The notes beneath the pieces are model-generated. The model saw only the letters and a program-made list of their open reading frames with translations, made no database searches and was not told the origin of the DNA. A stretch of DNA of 64,000 nt from Streptococcus ilei. GTDB taxonomy: Bacteria; Bacillota; Bacilli; Lactobacillales; Streptococcaceae. The stretch spans positions 62,001 through 126,000 of the forward strand of contig NC_022584.1 of NCBI RefSeq assembly GCF_000479335.1, written 5' to 3'. Made by a program: the position numbers and the translations under genes. Below, in pieces: positions 9,051-18,234 of this stretch (position 1 is its first letter; every line of letters starts with the position of its first letter).

Positions 9051-9743
9051 ATGGTAAAATTGGTTTTTGCTCGCCACGGTGAGTCTGAATGGAACAAAGC
9101 TAACCTTTTCACTGGTTGGGCTGATGTTGATTTGTCTGAAAAAGGTACACAACAAGCGATCGACGCTGGTAAATTGATCAAAGAAGCTGGTATCGAATTT
9201 GACCAAGCTTACACTTCAGTATTGAAACGTGCGATCAAAACAACTAACTTGGCTCTTGAAGCATCTGACCAACTTTGGGTTCCGGTTGAAAAATCATGGC
9301 GCTTGAACGAACGTCACTATGGTGGATTGACTGGTAAAAACAAAGCTGAAGCTGCTGAACAATTTGGTGATGAGCAAGTTCACATTTGGCGTCGTTCATA
9401 CGATGTATTGCCTCCTGCAATGGCTCGCGATGATGAGCACTCAGCACACACTGACCGTCGTTACGCTTCACTTGACGACTCAGTCATTCCAGATGCTGAA
9501 AACTTGAAAGTTACTTTGGAACGTGCGCTTCCATTCTGGGAAGATAAAATCGCTCCAGCTCTTAAAGACGGTAAGAACGTATTCGTAGGAGCACACGGTA
9601 ACTCAATCCGTGCCCTTGTAAAACACATCAAACAATTGTCAGACGATGAAATCATGGACGTGGAAATCCCTAACTTCCCACCATTGATATTCGAATTTGA
9701 CGAAAAATTGAACGTAGTTTCTGAATACTATCTTGGTAAGTAA
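9051..9743 (+). CDS. gpmA: 2,3-bisphosphoglycerate-dependent phosphoglycerate mutase
   Basis: Glycolytic enzyme of 230 residues that interconverts 3- and 2-phosphoglycerate through a phosphohistidine. The N-terminal [10 protein letters not shown] motif holds the catalytic His9; [13 protein letters not shown] and [13 protein letters not shown] supply the substrate pocket and second histidine. Codon bias is strong, as expected for a glycolytic gene. It is monocistronic, with AAAGGAG before the start and a terminator behind. Confidence 0.97.
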   Translation: MVKLVFARHGESEWNKANLFTGWADVDLSEKGTQQAIDAGKLIKEAGIEFDQAYTSVLKRAIKTTNLALEASDQLWVPVEKSWRLNERHYGGLTGKNKAEAAEQFGDEQVHIWRRSYDVLPPAMARDDEHSAHTDRRYASLDDSVIPDAENLKVTLERALPFWEDKIAPALKDGKNVFVGAHGNSIRALVKHIKQLSDDEIMDVEIPNFPPLIFEFDEKLNVVSEYYLGK

Positions 9744-9769
9744 GATAGCAGGATTCGTTATCAATAATA

Positions 9770-9796
9770 GAAAGCTGACTTAGGTCAGCTTTTTTG
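9770..9796 (+). terminator. Terminator after gpmA
   Basis: Stem AAAGCTGAC / GTCAGCTTT followed by TTTT. Confidence 0.85.
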
Positions 9797-9849
9797 TTTA
9801 TCTTGTCTAGTCCCCTAGCGCTTTTTTGGTTTTCAGGGCCTCCTAAAAA

Positions 9850-9858
9850 TGATATAAT
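9850..9858 (+). promoter_or_regulatory. Extended -10 promoter of metG
   Basis: TGATATAAT, 47 bases before the start. No T-box-like leader fits in this short interval. Confidence 0.65.
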
Positions 9859-9904
9859 GAAGTGTTAGTACATAAGGTTTCATTAGCCTTGAAAGGAAAA
9901 GAAA

Positions 9905-11896
9905 ATGACAAAATCATTCTACATCACAACCCCTATCTATTACCCATCTGGTAAATTGCATATTGGTTCAGCTTATACAACCATTGCCTGTGACGTCTTG
10001 GCGCGTTACAAACGCATGATGAACTACGATGTTTTCTACCTGACTGGTCTCGATGAGCACGGGCAAAAGATCCAGCAAAAAGCAGAGGAAGCTGGGATTA
10101 CGCCACAAGCTTATGTAGATGGGATGGCGGTTGGAGTGAAAGAACTCTGGCAATTACTCGATATCTCATATGATAAATTCATCCGTACGACTGACGATTA
10201 CCATGAAAAAGTGGTGGCCCAAGTCTTTGAACGCCTACTTGCGCAAGATGACATCTACCTGGGTGAATACTCTGGTTGGTATTCAGTCTCTGATGAAGAG
10301 TTCTTTACAGAAAGCCAATTGGCTGAGGTTTACCGTGATGAGAATGGTAAAGTCATCGGTGGGGTAGCGCCATCAGGTCACGAAGTAGAATGGGTTTCTG
10401 AAGAATCTTATTTCCTTCGCCTCAGCAAATACCAAGACCGCTTGGTCGAATTTTTCAAGTCCCAACCGGATTTCATCACGCCGGATGGCCGTCTCAATGA
10501 AATGTTGAAAAACTTCATCGAACCCGGTTTGGAAGACTTGGCGGTATCTCGGACCACCTTTACCTGGGGAGTCCCAGTCCCATCCAATCCAAAACACGTA
10601 GTCTATGTATGGATTGACGCCCTTCTCAACTACGTGACGGCACTTGGTTATGGTCAAGAGCAGCATGGCAACTTTGACAAATTCTGGAACGGAACGGTCT
10701 TCCACATGGTTGGAAAAGACATTCTTCGTTTCCACTCTATCTACTGGCCAATCCTTCTCATGATGCTCGATATCAAATTGCCAGATCGCTTGATTGCCCA
10801 TGGTTGGTTTGTCATGAAAGACGGTAAGATGTCTAAGTCTAAAGGAAATGTCATCTACCCAGAAATGTTGGTGGAACGCTTTGGCTTGGATCCGCTTCGC
10901 TACTACCTCTTGCGCAGTCTGCCAGTTGGTTCAGATGGTACTTTCACACCAGAAGACTATGTGGCTCGCATCAACTATGAATTGGCCAATGACCTTGGAA
11001 ACCTCCTCAACCGGACGGTGGCCATGATCAACAAGTACTTTGGTGGTCAAGTCCCTGCTTATATCGAAAATGCCACTGCATTTGATGCAGATTTGGCCAA
11101 GGTAGTCGAAGAAAACATCGCTGAATACCACAAGCAAATGAACGCGGTTGATTACCCACGCGCTTTGGAAGCAGTATGGAACATCATCTCTCGTACCAAC
11201 AAGTACATCGATGAGACTGCTCCTTGGGTACTTGCTAAAGAAGATGGTGACAAGGAACAATTGGCAGCGGTCATGGCTCACTTGGCAGCAAGTCTCCGTG
11301 TCGTAGCTCACCTCATCCAACCATTCATGATGAACACCTCAAATGCCATTATGGAACAACTTGGCTTGGGCTTGGACTTCGATCTTGAGAACTTGACCCT
11401 AGCAGGCTTCCCTGAAAATGTCACAGTAGTTGCCAAAGGAACTCCAATCTTCCCTCGCCTGGATATGGATGAAGAAATTGCCTACATCCAATCTCAAATG
11501 ACTGCTGGTAAAACAGAAGAAAAAGAATGGATTCCAGAAGAAGTGGAACTCAAGTCTGAAAAAGATGAGATTAAATTTGAAGACTTTGACAAGGTCGAAA
11601 TCCGTGTGGCAGAGGTCAAAGAAGTTGAACGCGTCGAAGGATCTGACAAATTGCTTCGCTTCCGCCTAGATGCAGGAGATGGCGAAGACCGTCAAATCCT
11701 CTCTGGTATCGCAAAATTCTATCCAAATGAACAAGAATTGGTCGGCAAGAAACTCCAAATCGTGGCCAACCTCAAACCACGTAAGATGATGAAGAAATAT
11801 GTCAGCCAAGGCATGATTCTTTCTGCAGAACACGGGGATCAATTAACAGTCTTAACCGTTGATCCATCTGTGCTAAATGGCAGCATCATTGGCTAA
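9905..11896 (+). CDS. metG: Methionyl-tRNA synthetase
   Basis: Class I synthetase of 663 residues that charges initiator and elongator tRNA-Met. The HIGH-type motif is LHIGSAYTT (His19), and KMSKS lies at 308-312. The C-terminal 100 residues (from about 560, [15 protein letters not shown]) form a tRNA-binding OB domain that usually mediates dimerisation. There is no CxxC zinc knuckle in the insert, matching the short type. It is monocistronic, between its own promoter and terminator. Confidence 0.97.
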   Translation: MTKSFYITTPIYYPSGKLHIGSAYTTIACDVLARYKRMMNYDVFYLTGLDEHGQKIQQKAEEAGITPQAYVDGMAVGVKELWQLLDISYDKFIRTTDDYHEKVVAQVFERLLAQDDIYLGEYSGWYSVSDEEFFTESQLAEVYRDENGKVIGGVAPSGHEVEWVSEESYFLRLSKYQDRLVEFFKSQPDFITPDGRLNEMLKNFIEPGLEDLAVSRTTFTWGVPVPSNPKHVVYVWIDALLNYVTALGYGQEQHGNFDKFWNGTVFHMVGKDILRFHSIYWPILLMMLDIKLPDRLIAHGWFVMKDGKMSKSKGNVIYPEMLVERFGLDPLRYYLLRSLPVGSDGTFTPEDYVARINYELANDLGNLLNRTVAMINKYFGGQVPAYIENATAFDADLAKVVEENIAEYHKQMNAVDYPRALEAVWNIISRTNKYIDETAPWVLAKEDGDKEQLAAVMAHLAASLRVVAHLIQPFMMNTSNAIMEQLGLGLDFDLENLTLAGFPENVTVVAKGTPIFPRLDMDEEIAYIQSQMTAGKTEEKEWIPEEVELKSEKDEIKFEDFDKVEIRVAEVKEVERVEGSDKLLRFRLDAGDGEDRQILSGIAKFYPNEQELVGKKLQIVANLKPRKMMKKYVSQGMILSAEHGDQLTVLTVDPSVLNGSIIG

Positions 11897-11913
11897 ACTG
11901 ATGATTGTATACT

Positions 11914-11941
11914 AAAAGCACTCCCGCGGGAGTGCTTTTGT
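11914..11941 (+). terminator. Terminator after metG
   Basis: Perfect stem AAAAGCACTCCC / GGGAGTGCTTTT. Confidence 0.9.
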
Positions 11942-11962
11942 TGTATCGCTATAGTTTTCATC

Positions 11963-12102
11963 AGTGAGAAAAGAGTCTGAAACAGTTTCGTTTCAGACTC
12001 TCGGAAGATTTGAGACAGTAGGCTCAAATTTTAGGTATGGAATCCCAGAGGGATTCGCTACCGTCCGTCCTCACCTAAGGAAAGTCTCCAATTACTTTTC
12101 TT
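11963..12102 (+). repeat. Second structured repeat family, copy A
   Basis: Begins GTGAGAAAAGAGTCTGAAAC and ends CCTCACCTAAGGAAAGTCTC. Hairpins: GAGTCTGAAAC/GTTTCAGACTC, ATTTGAG/CTCAAAT and GAATCCC/GGGATTC; the outer GTGAG may pair with CTCAC. A related copy lies at 63438-63612, sharing the first hairpin plan and the end block CGTCCGTnCTCACnTAAGG. Confidence 0.65.
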
Positions 12103-12112
12103 AAGATATTTC

Positions 12113-12319
12113 CTATTCATCTGGCCGGTATTCCAGGATATCTCCGGGCTGGCAGTCCAGTTCTTTGCAGATAGCTTCAAGGGTGGTGAAGCGGATAGCT
12201 TTGGCCTTGCCTGTCTTAAGGATGGAGAGGTTGGCGGTAGTGATGCCGATTTTGTCAGCTAGCTCATTGGATTTCATCTTTCGCTTGGCCAGCATGACAT
12301 CTAGATTGACGATAATCAT
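12113..12319 (-). CDS. Small XRE-family HTH regulator
   Basis: A 68-residue Cro/CI-type protein consisting of one helix-turn-helix (KSNELADKIGITTANLSILKT) and a short tail ending GDILEYRPDE, the YozG-like form. It lies ten bases after the DUF2975 membrane gene, so the two form an operon. Such pairs are widespread in Firmicutes; the regulator probably controls the pair itself. Target and signal are unknown. Confidence 0.85.
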   Translation of the reverse strand: MIIVNLDVMLAKRKMKSNELADKIGITTANLSILKTGKAKAIRFTTLEAICKELDCQPGDILEYRPDE

Positions 12320-12329
12320 GGTCCCCTCC

Positions 12330-12851
12330 TTAAATGGTCAGCTCATTTTCTTCAGCGATCGCAATTCCTCTCTCTAAAATCTTGCCAAGGACCCAGACAA
12401 TTGGGACAGCGAGGAGGAGTCCCGTATTAAAGGTCAATTGGAAGGTAAAGGGAAGGAGATAAACGTCGCCACTGGTTTCAAGTGTACCAGACATAAAGGA
12501 CAAGACCAATAAGATCTTCCAAGCTCGGTTGCAAAGATCAATGTTGGAGTGAGAAAAGATCTTTTCTTGGTAGAGATTTTGGAGGAAGCTACGAATGGTG
12601 ATGAGAAGAAGAATATAAATAGCACTTGAGGCTAGTGGGAAGAGCAACTGCCATAGGGGTTGCAGATGTTTTGGGAAAAGCTGGATGCCATTCACCTCAA
12701 AGGACAAGCGCCCAGATTGAACGAGATCCTTAAACACACCCATCCGTGAAAGCAGGTGGATGACCAGTGCTGCCACAGTCATAAAGCCACAGAAGTAAAT
12801 GAAAGCCGTTAAGACTTCAATAACATTTTTTAAGGTTTTTGAGTTTTTCAT
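12330..12851 (-). CDS. DUF2975-family membrane protein
   Basis: A 173-residue integral membrane protein with four predicted helices (about residues 13-32, 60-85, 110-128 and 135-158) and the family segment RSFLQNLYQEKIFSHSNI between helices 2 and 3. It is partnered with the downstream HTH gene as in many DUF2975 loci. Biochemical function is unknown. The start follows AAGGAGGC. Confidence 0.85.
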   Translation of the reverse strand: MKNSKTLKNVIEVLTAFIYFCGFMTVAALVIHLLSRMGVFKDLVQSGRLSFEVNGIQLFPKHLQPLWQLLFPLASSAIYILLLITIRSFLQNLYQEKIFSHSNIDLCNRAWKILLVLSFMSGTLETSGDVYLLPFTFQLTFNTGLLLAVPIVWVLGKILERGIAIAEENELTI

Positions 12852-12888
12852 CGCAAGCCTCCTTAAAGTTTATTTATTATTTACTTAT

Positions 12889-12916
12889 AGTATACTCTTT
12901 ATAAAAAATAAGTCAA
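12889..12916 (-). promoter_or_regulatory. Promoter of the DUF2975/HTH operon
   Basis: On the minus strand TTGACT and TATACT are spaced by 16 bases, 38 bases before the DUF2975 start. Confidence 0.75.
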
Positions 12917-12965
12917 TAAAAAAGTATCGAAAAACGATAAAAAATTTATGAAATTCGGTCAAAGT

Positions 12966-12993
12966 TTGCTTTAAATAGAATTTAAGGTATACT
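12966..12993 (+). promoter_or_regulatory. Promoter of the DUF6287-like gene
   Basis: TTGCTT and TATACT with a 16-base spacer, followed by the ribosome site CAAGGAGG. Confidence 0.65.
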
Positions 12994-13026
12994 AATAGGT
13001 AACTACCATTTCAAGGAGGTATTGAA

Positions 13027-14295
13027 ATGATCAAAAAGTTAGATAAGAAATATCTTTGGATGATCATCGCTTTTGTGAGTGCAGTGGTTCTAATTGGAGG
13101 AGTCTATCTCTACTCTAGCTCCAATATCCAACCGGATCATCAAAAAGAGTTCAACCAGACCTCGAAGACCTCGTCCTCATCTAAGGAAAAAGCCATCGAT
13201 TTGTCTGGTGAATATGTCTCTAGCGCGCGTGATAAGGCCAAGATACAGAAAGATGGGAAATCTTGGAAAATTGATTATCAAACAGATGATGGTGCTGTTT
13301 CAGCAACGTTCTCAACGGATTTCAAAGTAGAAGGTGCCAATAAAGTTTCTACTAGTCAGATGAAAAAGTCTGATGGAAATACTGATTTCACCGTCACTGT
13401 GCGTATCTTTAAATACCAATCAGATAAGGATCCCCTCATTACGGTAACTATGTCAGATAAAGACCCCGATCATGAGATGGTCTTTGCCAATCGGAAGGAT
13501 TTCTTCAAGTCGACGAATCCAGATGATGCGGTATTGGATGGGGATTTGACAACCTTCTCAGGAAGTTATTCCAATGAATCGATTGAAAAGCAGATCGCAG
13601 ATTCTGGCTTTAAGTTGTATGGCTATAGTCCAGAAGATTATTATAATCATCGGACTACTGTCTTCCCTTCTATCTACTCTGATCAGGATAAGGGATGGAG
13701 CTTCTGGAGTGGAGCTAGCAATGTCCAATTTGTCCTCAATAAAGATAAGAAACCGAAGAAAGCTGGATCGACCTATCAGGTTTACTTTGTCCAAGCTGGT
13801 ACAAGTGGAGAAACTCCTGGTCAGGAATTGATTGTCACCTTGATTCCTGAAAATGTTCAAGGTCCTGATGGTGTCGTGTCGCCTTTGAGACGCATCTTCT
13901 ACCATCAAGCCTCCTTCCAAGCCTACCAAGACAAATGGTGGGAAGCCTATCCAGAGCCTAAGAAGGACGCAGACCTTGATATTACGGCCATCAATAGTGG
14001 AGACTTCTCAAGTCTAGCAGGGACATGGCGCAATGCTAAAGGCCAGGAGATGGTCATCCAAGAAGATGGAACTGTAAAGGGCCAAGGAAGATTAAAAGCA
14101 GTGCCGAACTCGGATAAGACAAGTAAAGTCCCTTATGTAGATCTACGTGTGGGAGAAACAGGAGTGGCAGTTGGCCTCTTTAAGATTGGTTTTGAAAATC
14201 CTGATGGAGACCAGTCAGATAAGAGCAAACCTCGCTTAGTTGTTACCCAATCAGCTGGAAACTATCCAGCAGATCAATACTTCTATCGTCAATAA
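13027..14295 (+). CDS. Membrane-anchored DUF6287-like surface protein
   Basis: A 422-residue protein with an N-terminal membrane anchor (residues about 10-30), no lipobox Cys, a Ser/Thr/Lys-rich linker (to about 58), and an extracellular beta-rich body. Two similar modules are visible: IDLSGEYVSSARDKAKIQKDG at about 58 and FSSLAGTWRNAKGQEMVIQEDG at about 325, the latter typical of DUF6287. Function is unknown; the repeated lipocalin-like GxYxSA...I..DG pattern suggests ligand binding but this is inference. A structured repeat follows directly. Confidence 0.7.
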   Translation: MIKKLDKKYLWMIIAFVSAVVLIGGVYLYSSSNIQPDHQKEFNQTSKTSSSSKEKAIDLSGEYVSSARDKAKIQKDGKSWKIDYQTDDGAVSATFSTDFKVEGANKVSTSQMKKSDGNTDFTVTVRIFKYQSDKDPLITVTMSDKDPDHEMVFANRKDFFKSTNPDDAVLDGDLTTFSGSYSNESIEKQIADSGFKLYGYSPEDYYNHRTTVFPSIYSDQDKGWSFWSGASNVQFVLNKDKKPKKAGSTYQVYFVQAGTSGETPGQELIVTLIPENVQGPDGVVSPLRRIFYHQASFQAYQDKWWEAYPEPKKDADLDITAINSGDFSSLAGTWRNAKGQEMVIQEDGTVKGQGRLKAVPNSDKTSKVPYVDLRVGETGVAVGLFKIGFENPDGDQSDKSKPRLVVTQSAGNYPADQYFYRQ

Positions 14296-14304
14296 GAAGC
14301 GAAA

Positions 14305-14479
14305 GAGAGTGGGACAGAAATCGGTCATTCGTTAGAATTCAATTTCGTCGTCCCACCTCCGCACAGTTGAGTAGGGCTGTAAAAGCTGATGAAATCAGCG
14401 TAGTAGAGCCCACTCAACCACTGCGTCTTGCTCGACAATCCAAAGACAATTGAGAGGCTGGGACTTTTGTCCCAGCCTC
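14305..14479 (+). repeat. Structured intergenic repeat, copy 2
   Basis: Nearly identical to copy 1, same orientation, starting ten bases after the DUF6287-like stop. The 3' hairpin GAGGCTGGGAC / GTCCCAGCCTC probably serves as the terminator of that gene. Confidence 0.85.
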
Positions 14480-14645
14480 ACTTTTCTCACTGCGGAAAGT
14501 TTTAATTCTACTTAAATAAATTTAAAAATAGAAGTCATCCTTTTGAAGAATCATTTAGCTATTTTATGTAAAAAAGTAGTTTGTCTACATTCAAAACCCA
14601 GGAACTATGTGATATGTACCCAGAATCCTGGACACATGTTATGAA

Positions 14646-15533
14646 CTAAGTGGAACACATGGATGCTATCCTGTACATTACAGGTGGCATCCATTTTGTT
14701 TTTCCTTGTATTCTTTCATTGTTGTAATAACTTATGTATTCATCTAGTGCTTTTGAAAAGCTCTCAAATGATTCATATTCTTTCTCGTAGCTGTAGTACA
14801 TTTCATTCTTTAGACGTCCAAAGAATGTTTCCATAATGCAATTATCTATACAATTGCCACGTCTAGACATTGATTGGATAATTCCCCTGTTTTTTAGTTA
14901 CTGACGATAGTAGTTGTGTTGATATTGCCATCCTTGATCTGAATGAAATATTAATCCTGTAAGTGATTTGAACTTTTTAAACGCCATCTCTAGCATTCTC
15001 TTGATTTGATTTAGGTTTGGACTCATCGACAAGTCATATGAAATAACTTCATTTGTGTACATATCAATTATCGGAGAAAGGTAACACTTTCCCCATGAAA
15101 AGTTAAACTGAGATACATCAGTTGTCCACTTCTGAAGTGGTGCTGTTGCTGTAAAGTCTCTATCTATTATGTTTGGTGCTACTTTACCTACTTCACCCTT
15201 GAATGAGTGATACTTTTCTTTAGGTCTTTTGCCTTGCAATCCAAGTGAATGCATGATACGTTCTACTCTTTTATGATTGACAGAATTTCCACGTCTTAAG
15301 AGCTCTCTATACACTCTTCTCACACCATATCTACCTTTATGCTGGCTAAATATTTTCTTGATTTCTTCAGTGAGCTTAATATTTCTAAAGTCTACAGTAT
15401 CAACTTTACTGATTTCGTAGTAGTAAGTTGATTTAGGCATATTTAAACCTTTTAGTAGGTGCTTTAATTGGTATCCTTCTTCTCTGAGCGCTTTGATGAT
15501 TGCTGCTTTTTCGCCTTGAGTTGCGCAGCCCAT
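14646..15533 (-). pseudogene. IS3-family transposase OrfB, interrupted by a stop codon
   Basis: The DDE integrase half. It reads HTH_21-like YGVRRVYRELLRRG, then catalytic Asp in WTTDVSQFNF, Asp in FHSDQGWQYQ and Glu in NCIMETFFGRLKNE, ending KWMPPVMYRIA as complete OrfBs do. At 14898-14900 a TAA follows HNYYRQ, and the same frame continues at once with LKNRGIIQSMSRRGN. One base change (GAA or CAA to TAA) explains this; no frameshift is needed. The stop separates the second Asp from the Glu, so the protein would be inactive. Confidence 0.88.
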
Positions 15534-16030
15534 CTTTCTTGCCTCAAGGCGATCCTTTTTTTTACTACTTCAATCTCCGCTTTCATTGCCGCAATTTCTT
15601 CTCTCAGTCTGATTAACTCTTCACGTTCTGATTCAGTTAAAGGTTTGGGCTTAATCGTTTTCTTTTTCATAACAGGGTTCTTACTCTTGCGACCTTTCTT
15701 TTTATTCACAAGACCATTGTAACCTAATTCTTTGTATTTGCGAACCCAGGTATATAGCATTCCATTATTTATACCTGCAGAAACAGCAACTGACTTGTTG
15801 GATTGTCCTGCTAATACTTTAGCAACTAATTCATATTTCGCTTCAGGGGTCCACACTTTGTTATTACCTAAGTGCTTTAATGCATCTGGTCCATTTTCTT
15901 CTTCGATACGAGCCCAGTATCGAACCATTAGATGAAAGTTTGATGTTTTTATTCCTTCTGGTGTTTCAGGCCATATTCCTTTTCTATATAGCTCAATACA
16001 CTCTAACTTATACTCATGACTGTAACGCAT
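15464..16030 (-). CDS. IS3-family transposase OrfA
   Basis: A 188-residue helix-turn-helix protein with two HTH units (RYSHEYKLECIELY... and WTPEAKYELVAKVLAGQSNKS), then a Lys-rich linker and a leucine-zipper-like helix (LTESEREELIRLREEI). I start at 16030 (MRYSHEYK), preceded by GGAGGG, rather than 42 bases upstream. OrfB is in the -1 frame; the minus strand carries a run of eight A (15556-15563) inside GTAGTA-A-AAA-AAA-GG, a typical slippery site giving the OrfAB fusion. Confidence 0.85.
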   Translation of the reverse strand: MRYSHEYKLECIELYRKGIWPETPEGIKTSNFHLMVRYWARIEEENGPDALKHLGNNKVWTPEAKYELVAKVLAGQSNKSVAVSAGINNGMLYTWVRKYKELGYNGLVNKKKGRKSKNPVMKKKTIKPKPLTESEREELIRLREEIAAMKAEIEVVKKRIALRQERWAAQLKAKKQQSSKRSEKKDTN

Positions 16031-16119
16031 GAAAATACCCTCCTTACTGGGTGTCCAGTAAAGAGGGTACATATCAATGATTTCCTGGGTTTTGTTTTAC
16101 TTCAATTCATTCTCTTTCT

Positions 16120-16154
16120 ATAAAAAATCGTTTACACCTTTTGATCTAAACGAT
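16120..16154 (-). terminator. Terminator of the lipase-like gene
   Basis: On the minus strand ATCGTTTA / TAAACGAT is followed by TTTTTTAT. A second inverted repeat CCATTTC/GAAATGG (16161-16187) lies between it and the stop codon. Confidence 0.7.
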
Positions 16155-16214
16155 ATTGTTCCATTTCATAAAATAGAGTTGAAATGGTCACTCTTTGTGC
16201 TCAAGAAGCAGAGG

Positions 16215-17372
16215 TTAGGAAGACTCGACGGCTTTTTTTCGTTTGAAAAATGCAGCCATTTGAACTAGGATGCGGGGAACCGTCTGCCATTTTTTCCAAG
16301 CTTGGACACGGGTATCGAGGAGTTGCTTGGCTAGACGTTCTAGCATTTCCCTTTCTGTTGGATCTAGGTCCTGAGCATTTTGAAAGATTTCTTTGATCTT
16401 GGAGAAATTTTTCAAGTTCATCAAATCATTAATCGAAGTGATGCCGGCGTCCAGAAAAATGCCAAAAAAAGTATCAAAGAACTTCTTGCGCTCATCCGCC
16501 GATGTTTCGCGAACCCACTGCTTCAGGGTCTCGACGGTCTGCTGGCTATCAGGACTGGTTTGATCTAGTGTCACAAATCCATCCTTTTCAACCATCCAAG
16601 TAAAGGCGTCATGCTGGGCAAAGCCACCAAAGGCACGGGTTTTGACAATCTTAGCAGGCTCAGGAACTTCCAGCATCATCCCAACGATGGACCCTTGCGG
16701 GACAAAGCGGTGAACGAGGTGCGCGATTCGTTGATAGCCCTCCGTTTCGATAATGGCCTTGTTGAGGCCAGGAGCGTCGTAACAGTAGATGGCGTTGACC
16801 CGTTCAATCAGATGATCTGGAAGGTAAGAGCAGGCGTAGGCTGCGAGATTGCCTCCTTTGGAGTGGCCGGCTACCATAAAGCGTCCTTTAGGAAATTCCT
16901 TCATGGCATGTTGTAGGTAGCTGGCTGCACGCCTCTGAGATGGGACATGGTCCATATAGGTCATGTGGAAGTCTTCCTTCCAGCCGATCAAGGTATCATC
17001 CGTCCCTCTATAGACAACTAAATAAACATCCATGGTAAGACGATAGGTCATCGCCGCAAACTGCTTTTGAACATCAGGGTCGTATTCGTCGACATAGTTA
17101 AGAAGTTTGACATTCCTAAAGCGTTTGGATGTGGCCAACTTATCTACTAACTGCAGGTGTTGATTCGTCACGGTGAAATTAGTCGTTCGATCGACCAGCT
17201 CTGTCACATCAGACAAGCGGACTTCAATATTGGTCGTATCTCCTTGGGGAACAATCCGATCAAAAGGAAGATAGGTCAGCTCCGTTAGTGCGAGGACATC
17301 CAGTTCCTTAAAAGGGCGATCGTAAATTGAATCATAGGTGACATGGTCTAGATAATCAAAAATCGTGGACAT
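16215..17372 (-). CDS. Mbeg1-like (DUF2974) alpha/beta hydrolase
   Basis: A 385-residue cytoplasmic serine hydrolase of the lipase class-3-like DUF2974 family. The nucleophile elbow is AGHSKGGNLA (Ser at about 171), preceded by VYRGTDDTLIGWKED, the lid/oxyanion segment; Asp and His candidates follow in FDAPGLN and HLVHRFVPQGS. I chose ATG 17372 (MSTIFDYLDHV), which has AAAGGAG seven bases ahead; the longer frame starting at 17453 reads through the promoter. Substrate unknown; neighbours give no hint. Confidence 0.85.
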   Translation of the reverse strand: MSTIFDYLDHVTYDSIYDRPFKELDVLALTELTYLPFDRIVPQGDTTNIEVRLSDVTELVDRTTNFTVTNQHLQLVDKLATSKRFRNVKLLNYVDEYDPDVQKQFAAMTYRLTMDVYLVVYRGTDDTLIGWKEDFHMTYMDHVPSQRRAASYLQHAMKEFPKGRFMVAGHSKGGNLAAYACSYLPDHLIERVNAIYCYDAPGLNKAIIETEGYQRIAHLVHRFVPQGSIVGMMLEVPEPAKIVKTRAFGGFAQHDAFTWMVEKDGFVTLDQTSPDSQQTVETLKQWVRETSADERKKFFDTFFGIFLDAGITSINDLMNLKNFSKIKEIFQNAQDLDPTEREMLERLAKQLLDTRVQAWKKWQTVPRILVQMAAFFKRKKAVESS

Positions 17373-17399
17373 GAGATTCTCCTTTGTATCTGTATGTTC

Positions 17400-17408
17400 A
17401 GTATAGCA
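17400..17408 (-). promoter_or_regulatory. Extended -10 promoter of the hydrolase gene
   Basis: TGCTATACT on the minus strand, 28 bases before the ATG at 17372. Confidence 0.6.
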
Positions 17409-17508
17409 TAAAATACCGGAAAAGCCCCTCAGTAAAAATAGGTAATTGACCAAAGGGAGTAACCTATAAGTCGAGATGTCGAAAAATATGTGTGCTCCTT
17501 GGATAATT

Positions 17509-17517
17509 TGATATAAT
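17509..17517 (+). promoter_or_regulatory. Extended -10 promoter of the two-component operon
   Basis: TGATATAAT, 40 bases before the response-regulator start. The shared element found before the two exporter operons is not present here. Confidence 0.6.
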
Positions 17518-17556
17518 GAAAGGGTAATACTCTAGTAAGAAAGAGCAGGAAAGAGC

Positions 17557-18234
17557 ATGCATAAAATTCTTCTTGTCGAAGATGATGAAACCATTCGCCA
17601 ACAGGTAAAGAAAATCATGGAACAGTGGGGCTTTGAGGTCATTGCAGTTGATGATTTTATGGATGTATTGGGCACCTTCGTCCAAACTAATCCTCATCTG
17701 ATATTGATGGATATCGGCCTTCCTCTTTATAATGGTTATCATTGGTGCCAGGAAATTCGTAAGGTGTCTAAAGTCCCGATCATGTTTTTATCCTCACGCG
17801 ATCAAGCGATGGACATCGTCATGGCCATCAATATGGGAGGAGATGACTATGTGACCAAGCCATTTGATCCCAATGTCCTCCTGGCAAAAATCCAGGGGCT
17901 TCTTCGTCGTTCTTATGAGTTTGGAACTGATCAAGATTTGTTAGAACACCGGGGGGCCATCCTCAATCTCAAATCCATGGATCTGGTCTACGAGGGAGAA
18001 GTAGTTAATCTGACCAAAAATGAATTTCAAATCCTTCGCATCCTTTTTGAAAAAGCTGGAAGTGTAGTGGCTCGGGATGATCTGATGAAGGAACTATGGA
18101 ACAGTGACTTCTTTATTGATGACAACACCCTCTCGGTCAATGTAGCTAGACTTCGGAAGAAACTCGAAGAAGCAGGACTGGAGAATTTTATCGAAACGAA
18201 AAAAGGGATAGGATACGGGTTGAGCAATGGGTAA
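17557..18234 (+). CDS. BceR-like response regulator
   Basis: OmpR-family regulator of 225 residues: receiver domain with Asp9/Asp10, phospho-acceptor Asp52 (LILMDIGLP), Thr/Ser in FLSSRD and Lys in TKPFDP, then a winged-helix domain (NEFQILRILFEKAG... NTLSVNVARLRKKLEE). It overlaps the kinase gene by eight bases. With the intramembrane kinase and two Bce exporters downstream it fits the peptide-antibiotic detoxification modules of Firmicutes, where it activates the transporter operons. Confidence 0.88.
   Translation: MHKILLVEDDETIRQQVKKIMEQWGFEVIAVDDFMDVLGTFVQTNPHLILMDIGLPLYNGYHWCQEIRKVSKVPIMFLSSRDQAMDIVMAINMGGDDYVTKPFDPNVLLAKIQGLLRRSYEFGTDQDLLEHRGAILNLKSMDLVYEGEVVNLTKNEFQILRILFEKAGSVVARDDLMKELWNSDFFIDDNTLSVNVARLRKKLEEAGLENFIETKKGIGYGLSNG

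Larger units (their letters stand above)
14610..16076 (-). mobile_element. IS3-family insertion sequence (IS150-like), 1467 bp
   Basis: Imperfect terminal inverted repeats start TGATATGTACCC and include CTGGACAC further in (left 14610-14636, right 16050-16076 reversed). The trinucleotide ATG flanks both ends (14607-14609 and 16077-16079), the three-base target duplication usual for IS3 elements. Inside are two overlapping frames, orfA and orfB, on the minus strand. OrfB carries an in-frame stop, so this copy is probably immobile unless helped in trans. Confidence 0.88.
14592..16098 (+). terminator. Terminator hairpin split by the IS element
   Basis: The left arm CAAAACCCAGGAA lies at 14592-14604 and the right arm TTCCTGGGTTTTG, followed by TTTT, at 16082-16098. 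Removing the IS and one ATG copy restores a perfect 13-bp stem with a seven-base loop. The element therefore sits in the loop. Confidence 0.7.

Noticed and set aside
9845..9904. T-box or SAM riboswitch before metG
   Set aside because: Only about 40 bases separate the promoter from the start; no space for such a leader.
14646..14870. Separate 74-codon gene next to the IS
   Set aside because: It is in frame with OrfB and is the C-terminal part of the same transposase after a stop codon.
15468..15935. Plus-strand open frames inside the IS
   Set aside because: Antisense to orfA without ribosome sites.
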